Shown here piece by piece: positions 11,757 through 41,515 of a stretch of DNA of 64,000 nt. Each line of letters opens with the position of its first letter. Positions within the stretch are counted from its first letter, which is position 1. The position numbers were made by a program, and so were the translations under genes. Source of the stretch: Gonocerus acuteangulatus (taxonomy: Eukaryota > Arthropoda > Insecta > Hemiptera > Coreidae); the NCBI GenBank assembly GCA_946811695.1, contig OX328126.1, positions 87,837,785-87,901,784 of the forward strand, written 5' to 3'. The notes under the pieces are model-generated. The model was not told the DNA's origin and did no database searches. It saw only the letters and a list, made by a program, of their open reading frames with translations.

Positions 11757-13575
11757 TGAAACAGTAGTAGTTATTATTTTATTATTAGTAGTAGTTAATT
11801 ATTATTATTTTATTTTATTTTCTCCTCATTTGATAAAAATATAATAATAATCCGTGTATTTCTATATGATGAACAGTAGTAGTTATTATTTTATTAGTAG
11901 TAGGTATTATTTTATTAGTAGTAGTTATTATTTTATTAGTAGTAGTTTATTATTATTTTTTTTTTTCTCATTTGATAAAAATATAATAATAATCCGTGTA
12001 TTTCTATATGATGAAACAGTAGTAGTTATTATTTTATTAGTAGTAGTTTATTATGATTTTTTTTTATTTTTTTCTCATTTGATAAAAATATAATAATAAT
12101 CCGTGTATTTCTATATGATGAAGCAGTAGTAGTTATAATTTTATTATTAGTAGTTTACTATTATTATTTAATTTAATTTTTTCTCATTTGATAAAAATAT
12201 AATAATAATCCGTGTATTTCTATATGATGAAACAGTAGTAGTTATTATTTTATTAGTAGTAGTTATTATTTTATTAGTAGTAGTTTATTATTATTATTTT
12301 TTTTTATTTTTTTCTCATTTGATAAAAATATAATAATAATCCGTGTATTTCTATATGATGAAACAGTAGTAGTTATTATTTTATTAGTAGTAGTTTATTA
12401 TGATTTTTTTCTCATTTGATAAAAATATAATAATAATCCGTGTATTTCTATATGATGAAGCAGTAGTAGTTATAATTTTATTATTAGTAGTTTACTATTA
12501 TTATTTAATTTAATTTTTTCTCATTTGATAAAAATATAATAATAATCCGTGTATTTCTATATGATGAAACAGTAGTAGTTATTATTTTATTAGTAGTAGT
12601 TATTATTTTATTAGTAGTAGTTTACTATTATTTTATTTTATTTTTTTCTCATTTGATAATAATATAATAATAATCCGTGTATTTCTATATGATGAAACAG
12701 TAGTAGTTATTATTTTATTAGTAGTAGTTTATTATTATTTTATTTTATTTTTTTCTCATTTGATAAAAATATAATAATAATCCGTGTATTTCTATATGAT
12801 GAAACAGTAGTAGTTATTATTTTATTAGTAGTAGTTATTATTTTATTAGTAGTAGTTATTATTTTATTAGTAATAGTTATTATTATTTTATTTTATTTTT
12901 TTCTCATTTGATAAAAATATAATAATAATCCGTGTATTTCTATATGATGAAACAGTAGTAGTTATTATTTTATTAGTAGTAGTTATTATTTTATTAGTAG
13001 TAGTTATTATTTTATTAGTAATAGTTATTATTATTTTATTTTATTTTTTTCTCATTTGATAAAAATATAATAATAATCCGTGTATTTCTATATGATGAAA
13101 CAGTAGTAGTTATTATTTTATTAGTAGTAGTTATTATTTTATTAGTAGTAGTTATTATTTTATTAGTAATAGTTATTATTATTTTATTTTATTTTTTTCT
13201 CATTTGATAAAAATATAATAATAATCCGTGTATTTCTATATGATGAAACAGGAGTAGTTATTATTTTATTAGTAGTAGTTTATTATTATTTTTTTTTTCT
13301 CATTTGATAAAAATATAATAATAATCCGTGTATTTATATATGATGAAACAGTAGTAGTTATTATTTTATTATTAGTAGTTTATTATTATTATTATTTTAT
13401 TTTTTTCTCATTTGATAAAAATATAATAATAATCCGTGTATTTATATATGATGAAACAGTAGTAGTTATTATTTTATTATTAGTAGTTTATTATTATTTT
13501 ATTTTATTTTTTTTCTCATTTGATAAAAATATAATAATAATCCGTGGATTTCTATATGATGAAACAGTAGTAGTT
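11270..13575 (+). repeat. AT-rich minisatellite with nested 21-bp subrepeats
   Basis: About 19 units each contain CTCATTTGATAAAAATATAA, TAATCCGTGTATTTCTATAT and GATGAAACAGTAGTAG. Unit length varies (about 90-150 bp) because a 21-bp subrepeat (TTATTATTTTATTAGTAGTAG-like) occurs one to four times per unit. Open frames across it encode only low-complexity F/Y/I/V strings and are not genes. Confidence 0.95.
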
Positions 13576-13739
13576 ATTATTATTAGTAGCCGAAAGAACA
13601 CTTTGAAGTGAGTAACAAATATTTTAATGTGAGTTGTAATTTCCATGATTTTCGAAATGCTTGAAACAAACATCTGTGTAGAGGCTGTATAAGTAATTAA
13701 ATCCTAATTTTTCATATTTTATAGTAGGTTTATATGTTT

Positions 13740-13818
13740 TCTAATGAAACAAAAAAAAATATATATTTATTTTCTTGGTCCAAAAGCTTTTTTTTCTCGT
13801 TTAAGTTAAAAAGTCGCA
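13740..13818 (-). pseudogene. downstream remnant of the Tc1-like transposase
   Basis: On the minus strand, after a one-base deletion, the sequence could continue the transposase reading frame (WRLFNLNE-like) that is interrupted at 14643. This suggests the pogo-like DNA between them inserted into the Tc1 relic. The evidence is weak because the tract is short. Confidence 0.3.
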
Positions 13819-13820
13819 TA

Positions 13821-14446
13821 CCGTGGGGTGAGTTCGGGCATGTATCAATTATACCCGCGTCCTCTTGGCTGAAAGGAGAACAGTATTTATTCCAAAGAGG
13901 CTTTGAAAAATGTGATTGACGATGTCAAAACCAAGAAGAAGACTCTGAGAGGCAGTAGATCGATTTAGGTATTTTGTTGTACAACAAAACACCTAAATCG
14001 ACTATAAATGATAAAGTTAGAGGAATGCACACCAAAACAAGTGTTGGCCAAACAAAATTGAGTCAAGAAGAAAAAAAAAAAATCTAAGGGAATTTTAACT
14101 GCAGCTGAATGGGGCTTTCCATTAACTCGATTAAGATATTCGCTAATTCGTAAAAACATATTTGGATAGTCAGGAAAAAAATCGCAGGATTTTAAGGCAA
14201 GCCCAGACTGGTTTGACGGCTTTATGTAAAGGAATCAGCTATTAATGGAACGCCTTACGCAAAACATCAAAAGGTTTAGAGCAGAAGTTGATAAGGGGAA
14301 AGTAAAAGAATATTTTGTAAGTCTAAAAAATATTACAGAAAATATTCCTCTTTAGAATATCGTCAATTATGACCGAGCTCACTCCAACTATAGGTTAGGT
14401 TAAGATTTTTACAGGAATTAAAGGCTGTCCGAACTCACCCCACACG
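13821..14446 (+). mobile_element. pogo-like DNA transposon relic with TA target sites
   Basis: It is flanked by TA. The left end reads CCGTGGGGTGAGTTCGG and the right end CCGAACTCACCCCACACG, an inverted pair. Conceptual + translation of about 14105-14390 gives broken pieces such as EWGFPLTRLRYSLIRKN, ASPDWFDGFM and NIKRFRAEVDKGKVKEYF, then NIVNYD. These resemble the N-terminal DNA-binding and linker region of pogo/Tigger-type transposases. It has several stop codons, and the catalytic domain is absent. Confidence 0.55.
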
Positions 14447-14448
14447 TA

Positions 14449-14640
14449 GGCGTGAGTTCGGACACATTTTAGCAATAAAAAAAATGAAAATTTTTGAGAT
14501 ATTCAAAAAACAAAATACACTATTCGATAGAGGAATGTTAAGGGCTCATACATTAAGTTTTCCAGATTTTTACAAAAATTCTGTCTTTTGTAATCACGAG
14601 AAAACCTCGAAAATGTGTCCGAACTCACCCCAAATGACGG
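14449..14640. mobile_element. ~190-bp MITE of the same pogo-like family
   Basis: It begins GGCGTGAGTTCGGACAC after TA (14447-14448) and ends GTCCGAACTCACCCCAAAT...GACGG before TA (14641-14642). It abuts the relic at 13821-14446, sharing the TA, so two family members sit end to end. Confidence 0.6.
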
Positions 14641-14642
14641 TA

Positions 14643-15150
14643 CCACTATTCGTCCATCTGATCCTTTAACGTTAAACTTGCTCTTGCCAACAAAAATAAC
14701 GTCATTCCAGAAGTCTGGAAGCTTCTGCAAATATTCCTTAGCAAATTGTAATCTCTTTATTTTATTTTTCCGACTAATGAAAGGTTTTTTCCGACTTACC
14801 CTGGCCTTAAATCCTTTTCTTCTCAGGATTCGTCGGATGGTATCTGGCCCTGCTGATGTCCCCAGCTGTATATTCATTTCATTTGTTAGTTTTGTGGCTG
14901 GAGTTTTCGGATTAGCTTTAATTTTACGTAGAAGTAACCTCTCATCACTTTCAGAGAAAATTCTTGGCCGTCCCGATCGGGCCTCATCGTCTAATCTTTC
15001 ATCATATTTATAGCGCTGAATGATAAACTGGACTGTAGAAAAGGGAATTTTGGTCTCTTCACTAATTTTGCGGTATGAGTGCCCCAGTTCTCTGAGATAA
15101 ACCACTCTTAAACGCTGTTCAATAGATTTGTTAACTTTGCACCGGGCCAT
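14643..15150 (-). pseudogene. Tc1-like transposase, truncated and catalytically altered
   Basis: About 170 codons from the ATG at 15150 carry the paired HTH DNA-binding region expected of Tc1/mariner transposases (residues ~1-110, with SYRKISEETKIPFSTVQ and RRKGFKARVSRKKP). Next comes the start of the DDE domain (FWNDVIFVGKSKFNVKGSDGR). In active Tc1 relatives the first catalytic Asp lies in a SDES-like motif here; this copy reads VGKS, so the Asp is missing. The frame runs into the MITE at 14640 and the last third is lost. A dead relic. Confidence 0.85.
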
Positions 15151-15504
15151 AATAAATCTAAGGCTTTGTCTCAGAACTAACTGGCCTTTATAAGTAATGA
15201 CAGATAGAGGAAGGATTAAAAACTAGTTGATTCTTGCATCCTAATGCTCAAGATAAGGGATTAAAAGAAGTAATTCCTAGCTGTATGAAAACTTTTGCTA
15301 GGGTTCAATTGGATATTTTTTTCTTTATACATAGTAAATAGATAAATATTATCCAGATATTATTGTTTTTAATTAATAAATATGTATATTATATTGATAG
15401 AAATATTATGCTACCCTTAAAAAAATTCTTCTTTTAAAAATATAATAACAGAAAGCATATTTCAACGAATTCGGTGAGTGTATGAAAACTTTTGCTTCCC
15501 ACTG
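15151..15504 (-). mobile_element. 5' terminal region of the Tc1-like element with IR/DR arrangement
   Basis: On the minus strand the element starts TACAGTGGGAAGCAAAAG (end at 15504, TA at 15505-15506). The motif TGTATGAAAACTTTTGC occurs twice, at 15283-15299 and 15479-15495. The outer and inner direct repeat ~200 bp apart resembles the IR/DR termini of Tc1-family transposons. CAGT at the tip is typical of the family. Confidence 0.7.
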
Positions 15505-15671
15505 TAGACACTAACTGCCACAAGAGCTTTCACCAGTTGGTAGCTCAAATCAAAGAGAAAATCTTTTCTCGGCAGTTTTCAGGCCGTTTTGTCACTTGGA
15601 AAGCCGCAACATGAAAGTAATCGACCCGTGAAAATTTATCAGATGATCGAAAAAGACATACGTTAACTACA

Positions 15672-15868
15672 CCGTGGGGTAAAAAATACCCCAAACACAA
15701 CTCATGACCTTCTCATGCAGCGATTAGCAGAGAACTGGCGTTGTTTATATTAGGTCAAATCAGATAATACACTTCCGATTATTTAGGAAGAAGGAGGGAG
15801 TCTCTATGATTTACAGAATTTAAGAAACACGCCATAGAACAAAGTGTGGGGTATTTTTTACCCCACGG
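15672..15868. mobile_element. 197-bp palindromic MITE
   Basis: The terminal inverted repeats are CCGTGGGGTAAAAAATACCC and its complement. Each terminus is itself a small palindrome (GGGGTAAAAAATACCCC). It has no coding capacity. Confidence 0.75.
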
Positions 15869-15894
15869 CGTCAATCCAGGGTTAAAAATAGGCT

Positions 15895-16061
15895 CATTCG
15901 TTTTCCTACGTTCTGTAACAAATTAAACGAGTACCTGCAAGTATATGTTCCGGTGGACGGATTATGCTGATTGACGAAGTTGACTTTTTTGGTTATAGGA
16001 AAGAATTTTGTACCAAATTTCATCAAAATCGGATCATTTTTGAGCCTGACAGACCCAACAG

Positions 16062-16104
<43 letters not shown>

Positions 16105-16130
16105 TGTTTTTGGATATACATATATGGCAC
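15895..16130 (-). mobile_element. fragment of Helentron-like repeat with TA microsatellite
   Basis: It contains the inverted form of a block also seen at 1700-1780 (ACCAAATTTCATCAAAATCG) followed by a TA microsatellite at 16066-16100. It is a truncated dispersed copy. 16131-16628 shows nothing else recognisable. Confidence 0.5.
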
Positions 16131-16628
16131 AGATGACTAGCTTGCCTCAGTCTTAATATGGGTGGCGAGCTGACCACATGCGGGGTATGTACATTTAAAA
16201 CTTTTAATTATATTTTGAAAAATATTTGAGATGTAAATTTTAAAACTTAGCTTAGAATAACACATTAGCTACAAGTATTTTATTTGAATGACAATAAAAT
16301 GTGGCATGCCGAAACATTGCCTACTGCATTATAATTACGAAATATTATTACAAATATACAACGGATTATTAAATGTGTTAGGCAATAAAAATTAGGTTAA
16401 TAAAAGTATTTTAATAAGGTTATTAAGTATATTAAAGCATACAATAAACTTTATTATGAGTAAATGCATAATATTATTGTCTATGGCAACACTGGAGCGT
16501 GAAAACCAAGCAGTGAGGGGCGCCGCTACTAGGGCATGATTCATCTTAAAATGAAATAAAACAAATTGAAATGTCTGCTGAATTGATTACTAGAATAAAG
16601 ATCCTTAAGGAAATGTCATTTCCACCTT

Positions 16629-16865
16629 CAAAATAGTGCCAAGCAACATTTTAAACTGAACTTAATTGTAGCTGCTATATGTTGGATATTATGTGGGTCT
16701 ATCAGTCTATGATGGAAATGCTACTAAAATATTACTACAAGCTCTGTATGCTACTCTCATGCTGCTCTTATTGTCCCTAACCATTTCTACTGATAGTCCA
16801 CATAATATTCAACATATAGCAGCTACAGATAAGTTTTGTTAAAAGTGTTGCTTGGCACTATTTTG
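16629..16865. mobile_element. 237-bp MITE upstream of the ACTMAP-like gene
   Basis: The ends CAAAATAGTGCCAAGCAAC and the exact complement are perfect inverted repeats. Similarity of the arms continues inward for ~70 bp (GTAGCTGCTATATGTTG against CAACATATAGCAGCTAC). Confidence 0.85.
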
Positions 16866-17063
16866 CCCCGAATCCTTCAATTCAGATATGCGTAAATTGA
16901 AAATTTCCTTTAACATTTCTTTTTTTAAATGTAAAAAAAATAATCCAAAAATCAGAATTTTTGTACTTATTTTACTCATAACACCGAAAGAATTCATGTC
17001 ATCAACTCTCGTTTATAGAATTTTATTTTATCGCCGACGTTTAATACGTTTATTTTCATTTAG

Positions 17064-17144
17064 ATATGTCATCCCCACCATAAAGAATTTAAATGTGTCT
17101 TAGACTGTGGTAATGTGGATATTTCTGATCTCTATGGAAACCTT
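17064..17144 (+). CDS. possible upstream exon of the ACTMAP-like gene
   Basis: The interval is flanked by an acceptor (TTTTCATTTAG) and a strong donor (CTT|GTAAGTG). It is open for 27 codons in phase 0 (ICHPHHKEFKCVLDCGNVDI...) and joins in frame across a 65-bp intron to the open frame at 17210. No in-frame Met was found in or just before it, so it may be coding only with a further upstream exon, or may be 5' UTR. Confidence 0.4.
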
Positions 17145-17260
17145 GTAAGTGAAAGAGTATATAACCTTATTTGGTAAAGGTTACAGTTGTTTTCTGTCAT
17201 TTCCAATAGGTGAAATTTGGATTGTGTTCACTAGTTTCACAACAGTCAGTTGTCCATATA

Positions 17261-18004
17261 ATGCTCCCAGTGCCTCCTTTACCTGATCTAGGTATTTCAC
17301 TAAGTCATATTTATAAAGATGCTGGTGAGCCGATCCAAACATCTTTTGAGGAAGCTGTTAAAGATATTTTAGAAGGTTGTGTCCCTCACCTTTCCACTGG
17401 TGGTGACAAACCAGAAAAACTTGGGTATAGACATTTAAACCCCATAATTCAAGAAGGACCTACCTGTGGGCTTGTCGCACTCTGTATGGTCATCTCTCTG
17501 GTCCCTCGAAAGTGGACCATACAGGAACTATTGGAAGATGCACAAGCCCTAGGATTCAGCAGGAGTGGAGAAATGTTTTCTGTTGACGATATGGCCAATT
17601 TTTCTAAGCACGTTTTGGGCGATTACTTTACTGTAGACCTTTTTTCCGGGGGATTAGCTCAAGAGGAAGAGAGTATTATTAATGATCTCATCAAAGCTAA
17701 AGCATTTTACTTGGTTCCTTACGATGCAGACAGAAACCATTCCCCTACCTGCTTAAGGGGGCATAAAGCGCATTGGGCTGTGTTGTGCGGAGCAGTCTTC
17801 TGTCAAGGAGTCACATACATTTTAGCTCGGCAAGGTAAAAGCAGGCACATCGGCATTTGGCCATTCGATGATCTTGACAAAAGTAATTCTAATTTAGTGG
17901 AAATATCCCCTAATAGATTATGTGACCCTGAAAAGTACATATTTCATGATCTTAGAGTTTCTATGGCTGGAAAGTATATTAAACTTACTGAACGGGTGCA
18001 TTAG
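17261..18004 (+). CDS. ACTMAP: actin maturation protease-like cysteine peptidase
   Basis: A 247-residue protein from the Met at 17261. The frame stays open back to an acceptor at 17208-17209, so an upstream start is possible. It resembles the C19orf54/ACTMAP family, which removes the N-terminal acetylated residue of immature actin in the cytosol. Seen here: a short proline-rich N-terminus (MLPVPPLPD), QEGPTCGLVAL with the expected catalytic Cys at residue 69, GEMFSVDDM at ~104-111, LVPYDADRNH at ~151-160, GHKAHWAV with the catalytic His at 171, and ARQGKSRHIGIWPFDDL at ~189-205. It is shorter than human ACTMAP, lacking most of its long proline-rich leader. There is no signal peptide or membrane segment. 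AATAAA motifs lie downstream at 18598 and 18726. Confidence 0.9.
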   Translation: MLPVPPLPDLGISLSHIYKDAGEPIQTSFEEAVKDILEGCVPHLSTGGDKPEKLGYRHLNPIIQEGPTCGLVALCMVISLVPRKWTIQELLEDAQALGFSRSGEMFSVDDMANFSKHVLGDYFTVDLFSGGLAQEEESIINDLIKAKAFYLVPYDADRNHSPTCLRGHKAHWAVLCGAVFCQGVTYILARQGKSRHIGIWPFDDLDKSNSNLVEISPNRLCDPEKYIFHDLRVSMAGKYIKLTERVH

Positions 18005-18750
18005 GAACGATGTGAACAAAGTACCATTCTAGTCAAGTGCCTTCACCATATATTTTTATCTATAAAATATAAATTCTTATACTTTAAGAAAAAACTTAAT
18101 TGAACAAATCTAACATCTACAATCAGGGAATAATTAAACTTAACAGTTTATTTACTATCTTCAGGTTTTAAGTATTATTAAACTTATTTCTTAAAAATTG
18201 TTTCTCTTTTACAATATTATTATTTATTTTATAGTAAATGTCCTTTGGAAAAGTAAACTTCCCTGACTTTTCGCTTAAATACATCACGTTTACTTTTAGT
18301 ATTTGCTGAATAGAAGTGGTATTTATTCAGGAGACTATTATTATACTAGTTTTGAGACTATTGTTAAAAACGGAGTATTTTCTCTCCTCGAAAGCTTGAT
18401 TTTTGTGCTTGGATATGTTCGGAATTTTCATTTCTACATTTATTTTTTATTTCCTTTCTATTTATAGTTATTTATGTGTTTCTATATTTGAACTTTTTTC
18501 TCAACAATTAGAAAATTATTCTGGAATGTATTTTTTTCATTCAATTCTATACTCTATATTGTTCTTTGAATTCACCTTTCAGTTATGCTTTTTCTGGAAT
18601 AAAATTTATTCGAATGGAGTTGACGTTCCATTAAAACTATCATTATTTTAAATAATTCTAATCAAATTTAATTTGATACAGAAAAATTAATGTAATATTT
18701 CAATATTATTTAATACTGTAGTGCCAAATAAAGCTGTGATATTGATCGTA
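18005..18750 (+). other. probable 3' UTR of the ACTMAP-like gene
   Basis: AT-rich sequence without other coding signal. AATAAA occurs at 18598-18603 and within CCAAATAAAGC near 18726. The second is the likelier poly(A) signal. A hydrophobic open frame at 18403-18651 looks like chance in T-rich DNA. Confidence 0.45.
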
Positions 18751-18969
18751 AATTAATAATTGTTGATTTAAACAAGTATTTTTATGCATTTATAATTTCT
18801 AAGAAGGCAAGCCTTCTTATACCAATTCGAACAGATATTGTTATGAATATTGGTTATGAAATATATTATTTCCGATAATGTAATATTTGAGTTTTTGTAT
18901 TTTCCTAAAAAACATCATTTACGTCATTTTCCTGCTTAAGTAAACAATTTTGTTACTTTTATGAAGGGA

Positions 18970-19063
18970 TTAAAAGGATTCATTATCCCATCTAGGCTAT
19001 AAAAGGGTGGTAACCTATAGATAACTCGTCACAAAAATCGTTGTCATTTATTAGTGGATGTTA
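18970..19063 (+). mobile_element. SINE family A, 5'-truncated, tail interrupted
   Basis: It carries the family body (GGGTGGTAACCTATAGATAA). Its tail is split by the next SINE and resumes at 19286 with TTTAAATACTAAATAGA. Confidence 0.65.
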
Positions 19064-19274
19064 TTATTATTTAAATTTTAACGTCCATTATTATTAACTA
19101 CGAATTTTAGGACGGGTTGTCTATAGGTTACCACCCTTTTCTAGCCAGGATAGGCCTGATGCCTTTTTTTTTTCTAAAGAAAAGCCACCACCCCATAGTG
19201 GGAATCGTAACAATGACCCTTGGCACAGAGTGTTAAGTGCTCACGCCTTAACACTCACGGCCACCAAGCCTCCA
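19064..19274 (-). mobile_element. SINE family A (tRNA-derived), full length
   Basis: On the minus strand: GGAGGCTTGGTGGCCGTGAG, a tRNA-like head with A and B boxes (the B box here is damaged), the body GGCTAGAAAAGGGTGG, and tail ACGTTAAAATTTAAATAA. It is flanked by an 11-bp direct repeat AGTGGATGTTA (19053-19063 and 19275-19285). It inserted into the tail of the preceding SINE in opposite orientation, so the two form a head-to-head inverted pair. Confidence 0.9.
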
Positions 19275-19403
19275 AGTGGATGTTAAACTTTAAATACTAA
19301 ATAGATTCAACCATCTCACCTGTACCTTTTAGTAAATTCCAAAGATTACTCATGAAAGAATTTTCAAAAACATGTATTTCAGTGTGTGTGTCTGTTAAGA
19401 GAA

Positions 19404-19790
19404 TAGGGGCCACAATTTTGATTCTTGGCATACATCCATCCCTGAACAAATGATTCTTGGCTTAAATCAATCACTTAACAAATGATTCTTGGCATACATC
19501 AATCCCTTAACAAATGATTCTTGGCATACACTATTCGCCTAACAAATGATTCTCGGCATGCATCCATCCCTTAACAAATGATTTTTGGCATGCATCAATC
19601 ATTTAAGAAATGATTCTTGGCATACATCAATCCCTTTACAAATGATTCTTGGCTTACATCAATCACTCAACAAATGATTCTTGGCATACATCAATCCATT
19701 AACAAATGATTCTTGACGTATATCGATCCCTTAACAAATTATTCTCAGCATGCATCAATCCCCTAACAAATGATTCTCGTCATACACCAC
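19404..19790 (+). repeat. 32-bp minisatellite, about 12 units
   Basis: The unit is approximately ACAAATGATTCTTGGCATAC then ATCAATCCCTTA. Units differ by a few substitutions (CATACATC/CATGCATC/CTTACATC). Confidence 0.9.
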
Positions 19791-20175
19791 GAATAATCAG
19801 TCCATTACGTGTAGGGGGTTTTGGGACAACCCAATGTCCTCATATAACTTGTTTTCTCCGTGTTGATTTCTATACCACAGTACTGTCTTGCATTCTTAGT
19901 CTTCTATTGCTTCTGACGCTGCCCCTTCACCGGATAATCATATTGATTGCATATCCCTGTCCTGAATCAGGTCTTAATACCACCTTGGAAGCTCTAAAGC
20001 ATATCTTTGCCCTAGAATTAAACAGGAATCACCACTCACAAACTCTGGCGTGTGCTTACTTGAAATCCTCAAACAGGTACTGGATATCCATATCATAATC
20101 ATCATTTTTTTCTATAATTTGCTCTGGTGAAAAATTCTATTAATCTTCGGTGTATTACTGCATGTGCCATCTTAA

Positions 20176-20989
20176 CCCTTTCCGGACTGGACTACGTACG
20201 GACTTGTAGCTCCCTCAGATAGCCCAGCATTCACCTCGTCTCTCTCCTCAGACGGGGCTGTATTAGCTCCTAAACGCTCTGATTCTTGCTCTACATTCCG
20301 TGCTATTCCTAACTCATTTATTCAGTTTCTCTTTATTGTCTTTCATTTACAAATTGCCCAGTTACCTTTTTTTTTAATTAAAAATTATTACATTAGCAAT
20401 AAGAAAATATTAATTCCAAATAATTTAAACTTCTGCTTCTTTCCCTTCCGCTGTCTGCCTTTCAGCATGTACGAGCCTCTAGCCATTGGACCCATCCATC
20501 TCGGTCCTTAGCAAGCGTCTTCATGCTTGGTAACGTTTTTCCACGGGCCTGTCCAAGTCAGGATATATAGTCATATGAGAAGTGGGGCCGTCCTCTTGGT
20601 CTTGACTCCATGGTACTCCTATCCTACAGACATGGCCAAACCACTTCAGCTGTCGTTTCTCAATGGTACAATTTAAACTAAAATTATTTTTATGGCGCAA
20701 TGCTTCCACAGCAAATTAGATTTTTTACGCTTCCAAAAAGGCCACTGTCTTCCTCGAAATACTAGAATGTTCTTCAATAACACTTCCTGGAGCTGGGAAG
20801 GACCAGGTTGCGATGTATCTTCTTCCGAGAAGTCTCACACACATCACTCACTAAAACTGGGTCAGAAATGCTAATGCCCGATATGTATAATGTGCTTCCT
20901 CATCTGGGCCAAAACCGCTCACTACAAATATATTAGTGCTTCGTTATCTGGGCCAAAACCCCTCACCACCCAGGTTCGTCGTGTAAGGG
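20176..20989. mobile_element. possible TTAA-flanked element
   Basis: CCCTTTCCGGACTGG follows TTAA (20172-20175), and GTAAGGG precedes TTAA (20990-20993). Only CCCTT is shared as inverted terminus, so support is weak. Inside are a LINE remnant and a short repeat GTGCTTC-TATCTGGGCCAAAACC (near 20893 and 20937). Confidence 0.3.
20521..20709 (-). pseudogene. LINE reverse-transcriptase C-terminal remnant
   Basis: The minus-strand frame contains EKRQLKWFGHVCRI, typical of the region after the RT domain in many LINE polyproteins (xRRLRWFGHVxRM). No RT core is adjacent. A short decayed fragment. Confidence 0.5.
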
Positions 20990-21699
20990 TTAATATGAGT
21001 GAATTAATAGAAAACTGTAAATGACTACGGAATGAGAGTTAAGGTTTCAAAAAAAAAAAAAAAAAAATGTCATGAAATGTCAGACATAGTTTATATATTT
21101 AGTTGATATGAAGTAGGTAAGAAAACCATAGATAGCGATAGCAAATTAATATACGCATTGTCATTACAAGCTTTGGTCAATTAAATTTAAGGTAACTGGC
21201 TCTCGCATTAGAAAAAATAAAATATATTTAAATATAATATAAATTAACATTCATAAATACTTGATTTACATTACGTTTTTACTTTTTGTTTTTACATGAA
21301 ATAACATTTTAGTTTTACATTATATAAGTTTTTATTTTTACAATACATAAAATAAACAAATCAGTCAGTAACAGGACTAGTGGACCTAAGTTCCTAAGAT
21401 ACTGTTGGAAAGCCTATTAAAACCGTATTGATCATAAAAATATGATTTTGAGGTATATTGAACAAATATGTAATGATAAAAAAATTTAAAAAATACTATA
21501 AATTAAATTAAATTGTAGTCCATCACTAAAATATGTGCGAGAAAATAAATTAATATCCTTTTATAATAGGCAGAAATAACACGTTTCATCATCTTATCAT
21601 AATAAATCATTATAAAAGTGTAAGATTAACATTAATGAACATGTTTCAGAAAAAATAATAAATAAAGGCAAACTTTAAAACAAAGCCTGATGTTTAAAA

Positions 21700-22029
21700 C
21701 AGGATGTCTACTACTTTTTGAAAAATTTCATATCCGTTAAAAAGAAAATAATTTCACTTAAGAATAAAAAGCCTTTTAGCTTCAAATTATTAGTAACATT
21801 ACTTTGCCACTGATGTGTAAAAGCTACAACAAAGGGATAAAACAGAAGAAGGGAGTAGGGGGAGCAGGTAGGATTACGTCACTATACGAAAATGCAGATG
21901 TCCTGGGATTACGTTAGGCTCCGGTAGATCTCTGGAAATTCTGTGACATAGTTTTAAAATTCATGACTCTTTCCTGATTTTCATGTTCTATTTTCAATTT
22001 TGTGACATCATCGTGCAATAGACACCCTG
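21700..22029. mobile_element. 330-bp MITE, CAGGGTGTCTACT family
   Basis: The left end CAGGATGTCTACTACTTTTT and right end ATAGACACCCTG form the inverted termini. Internal blocks match the copy at 22738-23262. It lies just beyond the HARS stop codon and may be within its 3' UTR. Confidence 0.75.
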
Positions 22030-22238
22030 CTGAAATAAAGCTAAAACAAAATTACTAGAAACCTGACATCACCTACTGGGTCTATATAGAGTTTGTATTG
22101 AAAGATTTTGCCATCCAACGGAGAGTGAAAGTCTTGAAGTGCTTTTCGAATACTTATCCTCATACTAAAGCAAGCATTGAAAGGCAGAGATAGTGCAGAA
22201 CAAAGCTCTCTGTGAGCGAGTGAGGAGGAAGAAAGCTA

Positions 22239-41054
<18,816 letters not shown>

Positions 41055-41515
41055 TGCTACAACCACTGACAATGTGGCAAGAAATACATTTATCCTTTAC
41101 TTGGTGAAAGTACTGATTTCCAGGTTAGGCAAACACTAAGACAAAGACACTGAACATTTTAATTTATCAACTCATTATGTTTATTTATTTTTCAATATAA
41201 ATTCTAAACCAGTAATAAATTTGCAAAAAAAACTAATGACTTGATGATAGGAGTTGATATATTAATATCAATAGACATCCTCTAAACAGGGGGTGGGAAT
41301 CTGAAAATTATGAGTAGACAGAAGGTATTTATATATTTTCCATAATCAAGTAGCAGCTTGCCTTATTAAACTGTATACATAATCAAACTTTATAAATATT
41401 AGTTTAAATAGTAACTTACTACATCTGTGGTTACAATTAATTTTTCCTGAAAGTAGTTTTAATTTAAATAATTGAATGAAATTTAATTTTACAAAAAATT
41501 AAAAAATAATTAAAT

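Noticed and set aside
11252..12093. Open frames encoding F/Y/I/V-rich peptides
   Set aside because: They follow the AT-rich minisatellite and change with subrepeat number; no coding signature.
14615..15013. 132-codon + strand frame
   Set aside because: It mirrors the Tc1 transposase on the minus strand.
16852..17103. 83-codon frame upstream of the ACTMAP-like gene
   Set aside because: It starts inside the MITE terminus and overlaps the better-supported exon in another frame.
18403..18651. Small hydrophobic membrane protein
   Set aside because: T-rich 3' UTR sequence; no splice, start-context or family support.
19800..20100. Reverse-transcriptase remnant on the minus strand (a GIEINTEKTSYM-like stretch)
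   Set aside because: Only a dozen residues look RT-like and the order relative to the remnant at 20521-20709 is wrong; too weak to call.
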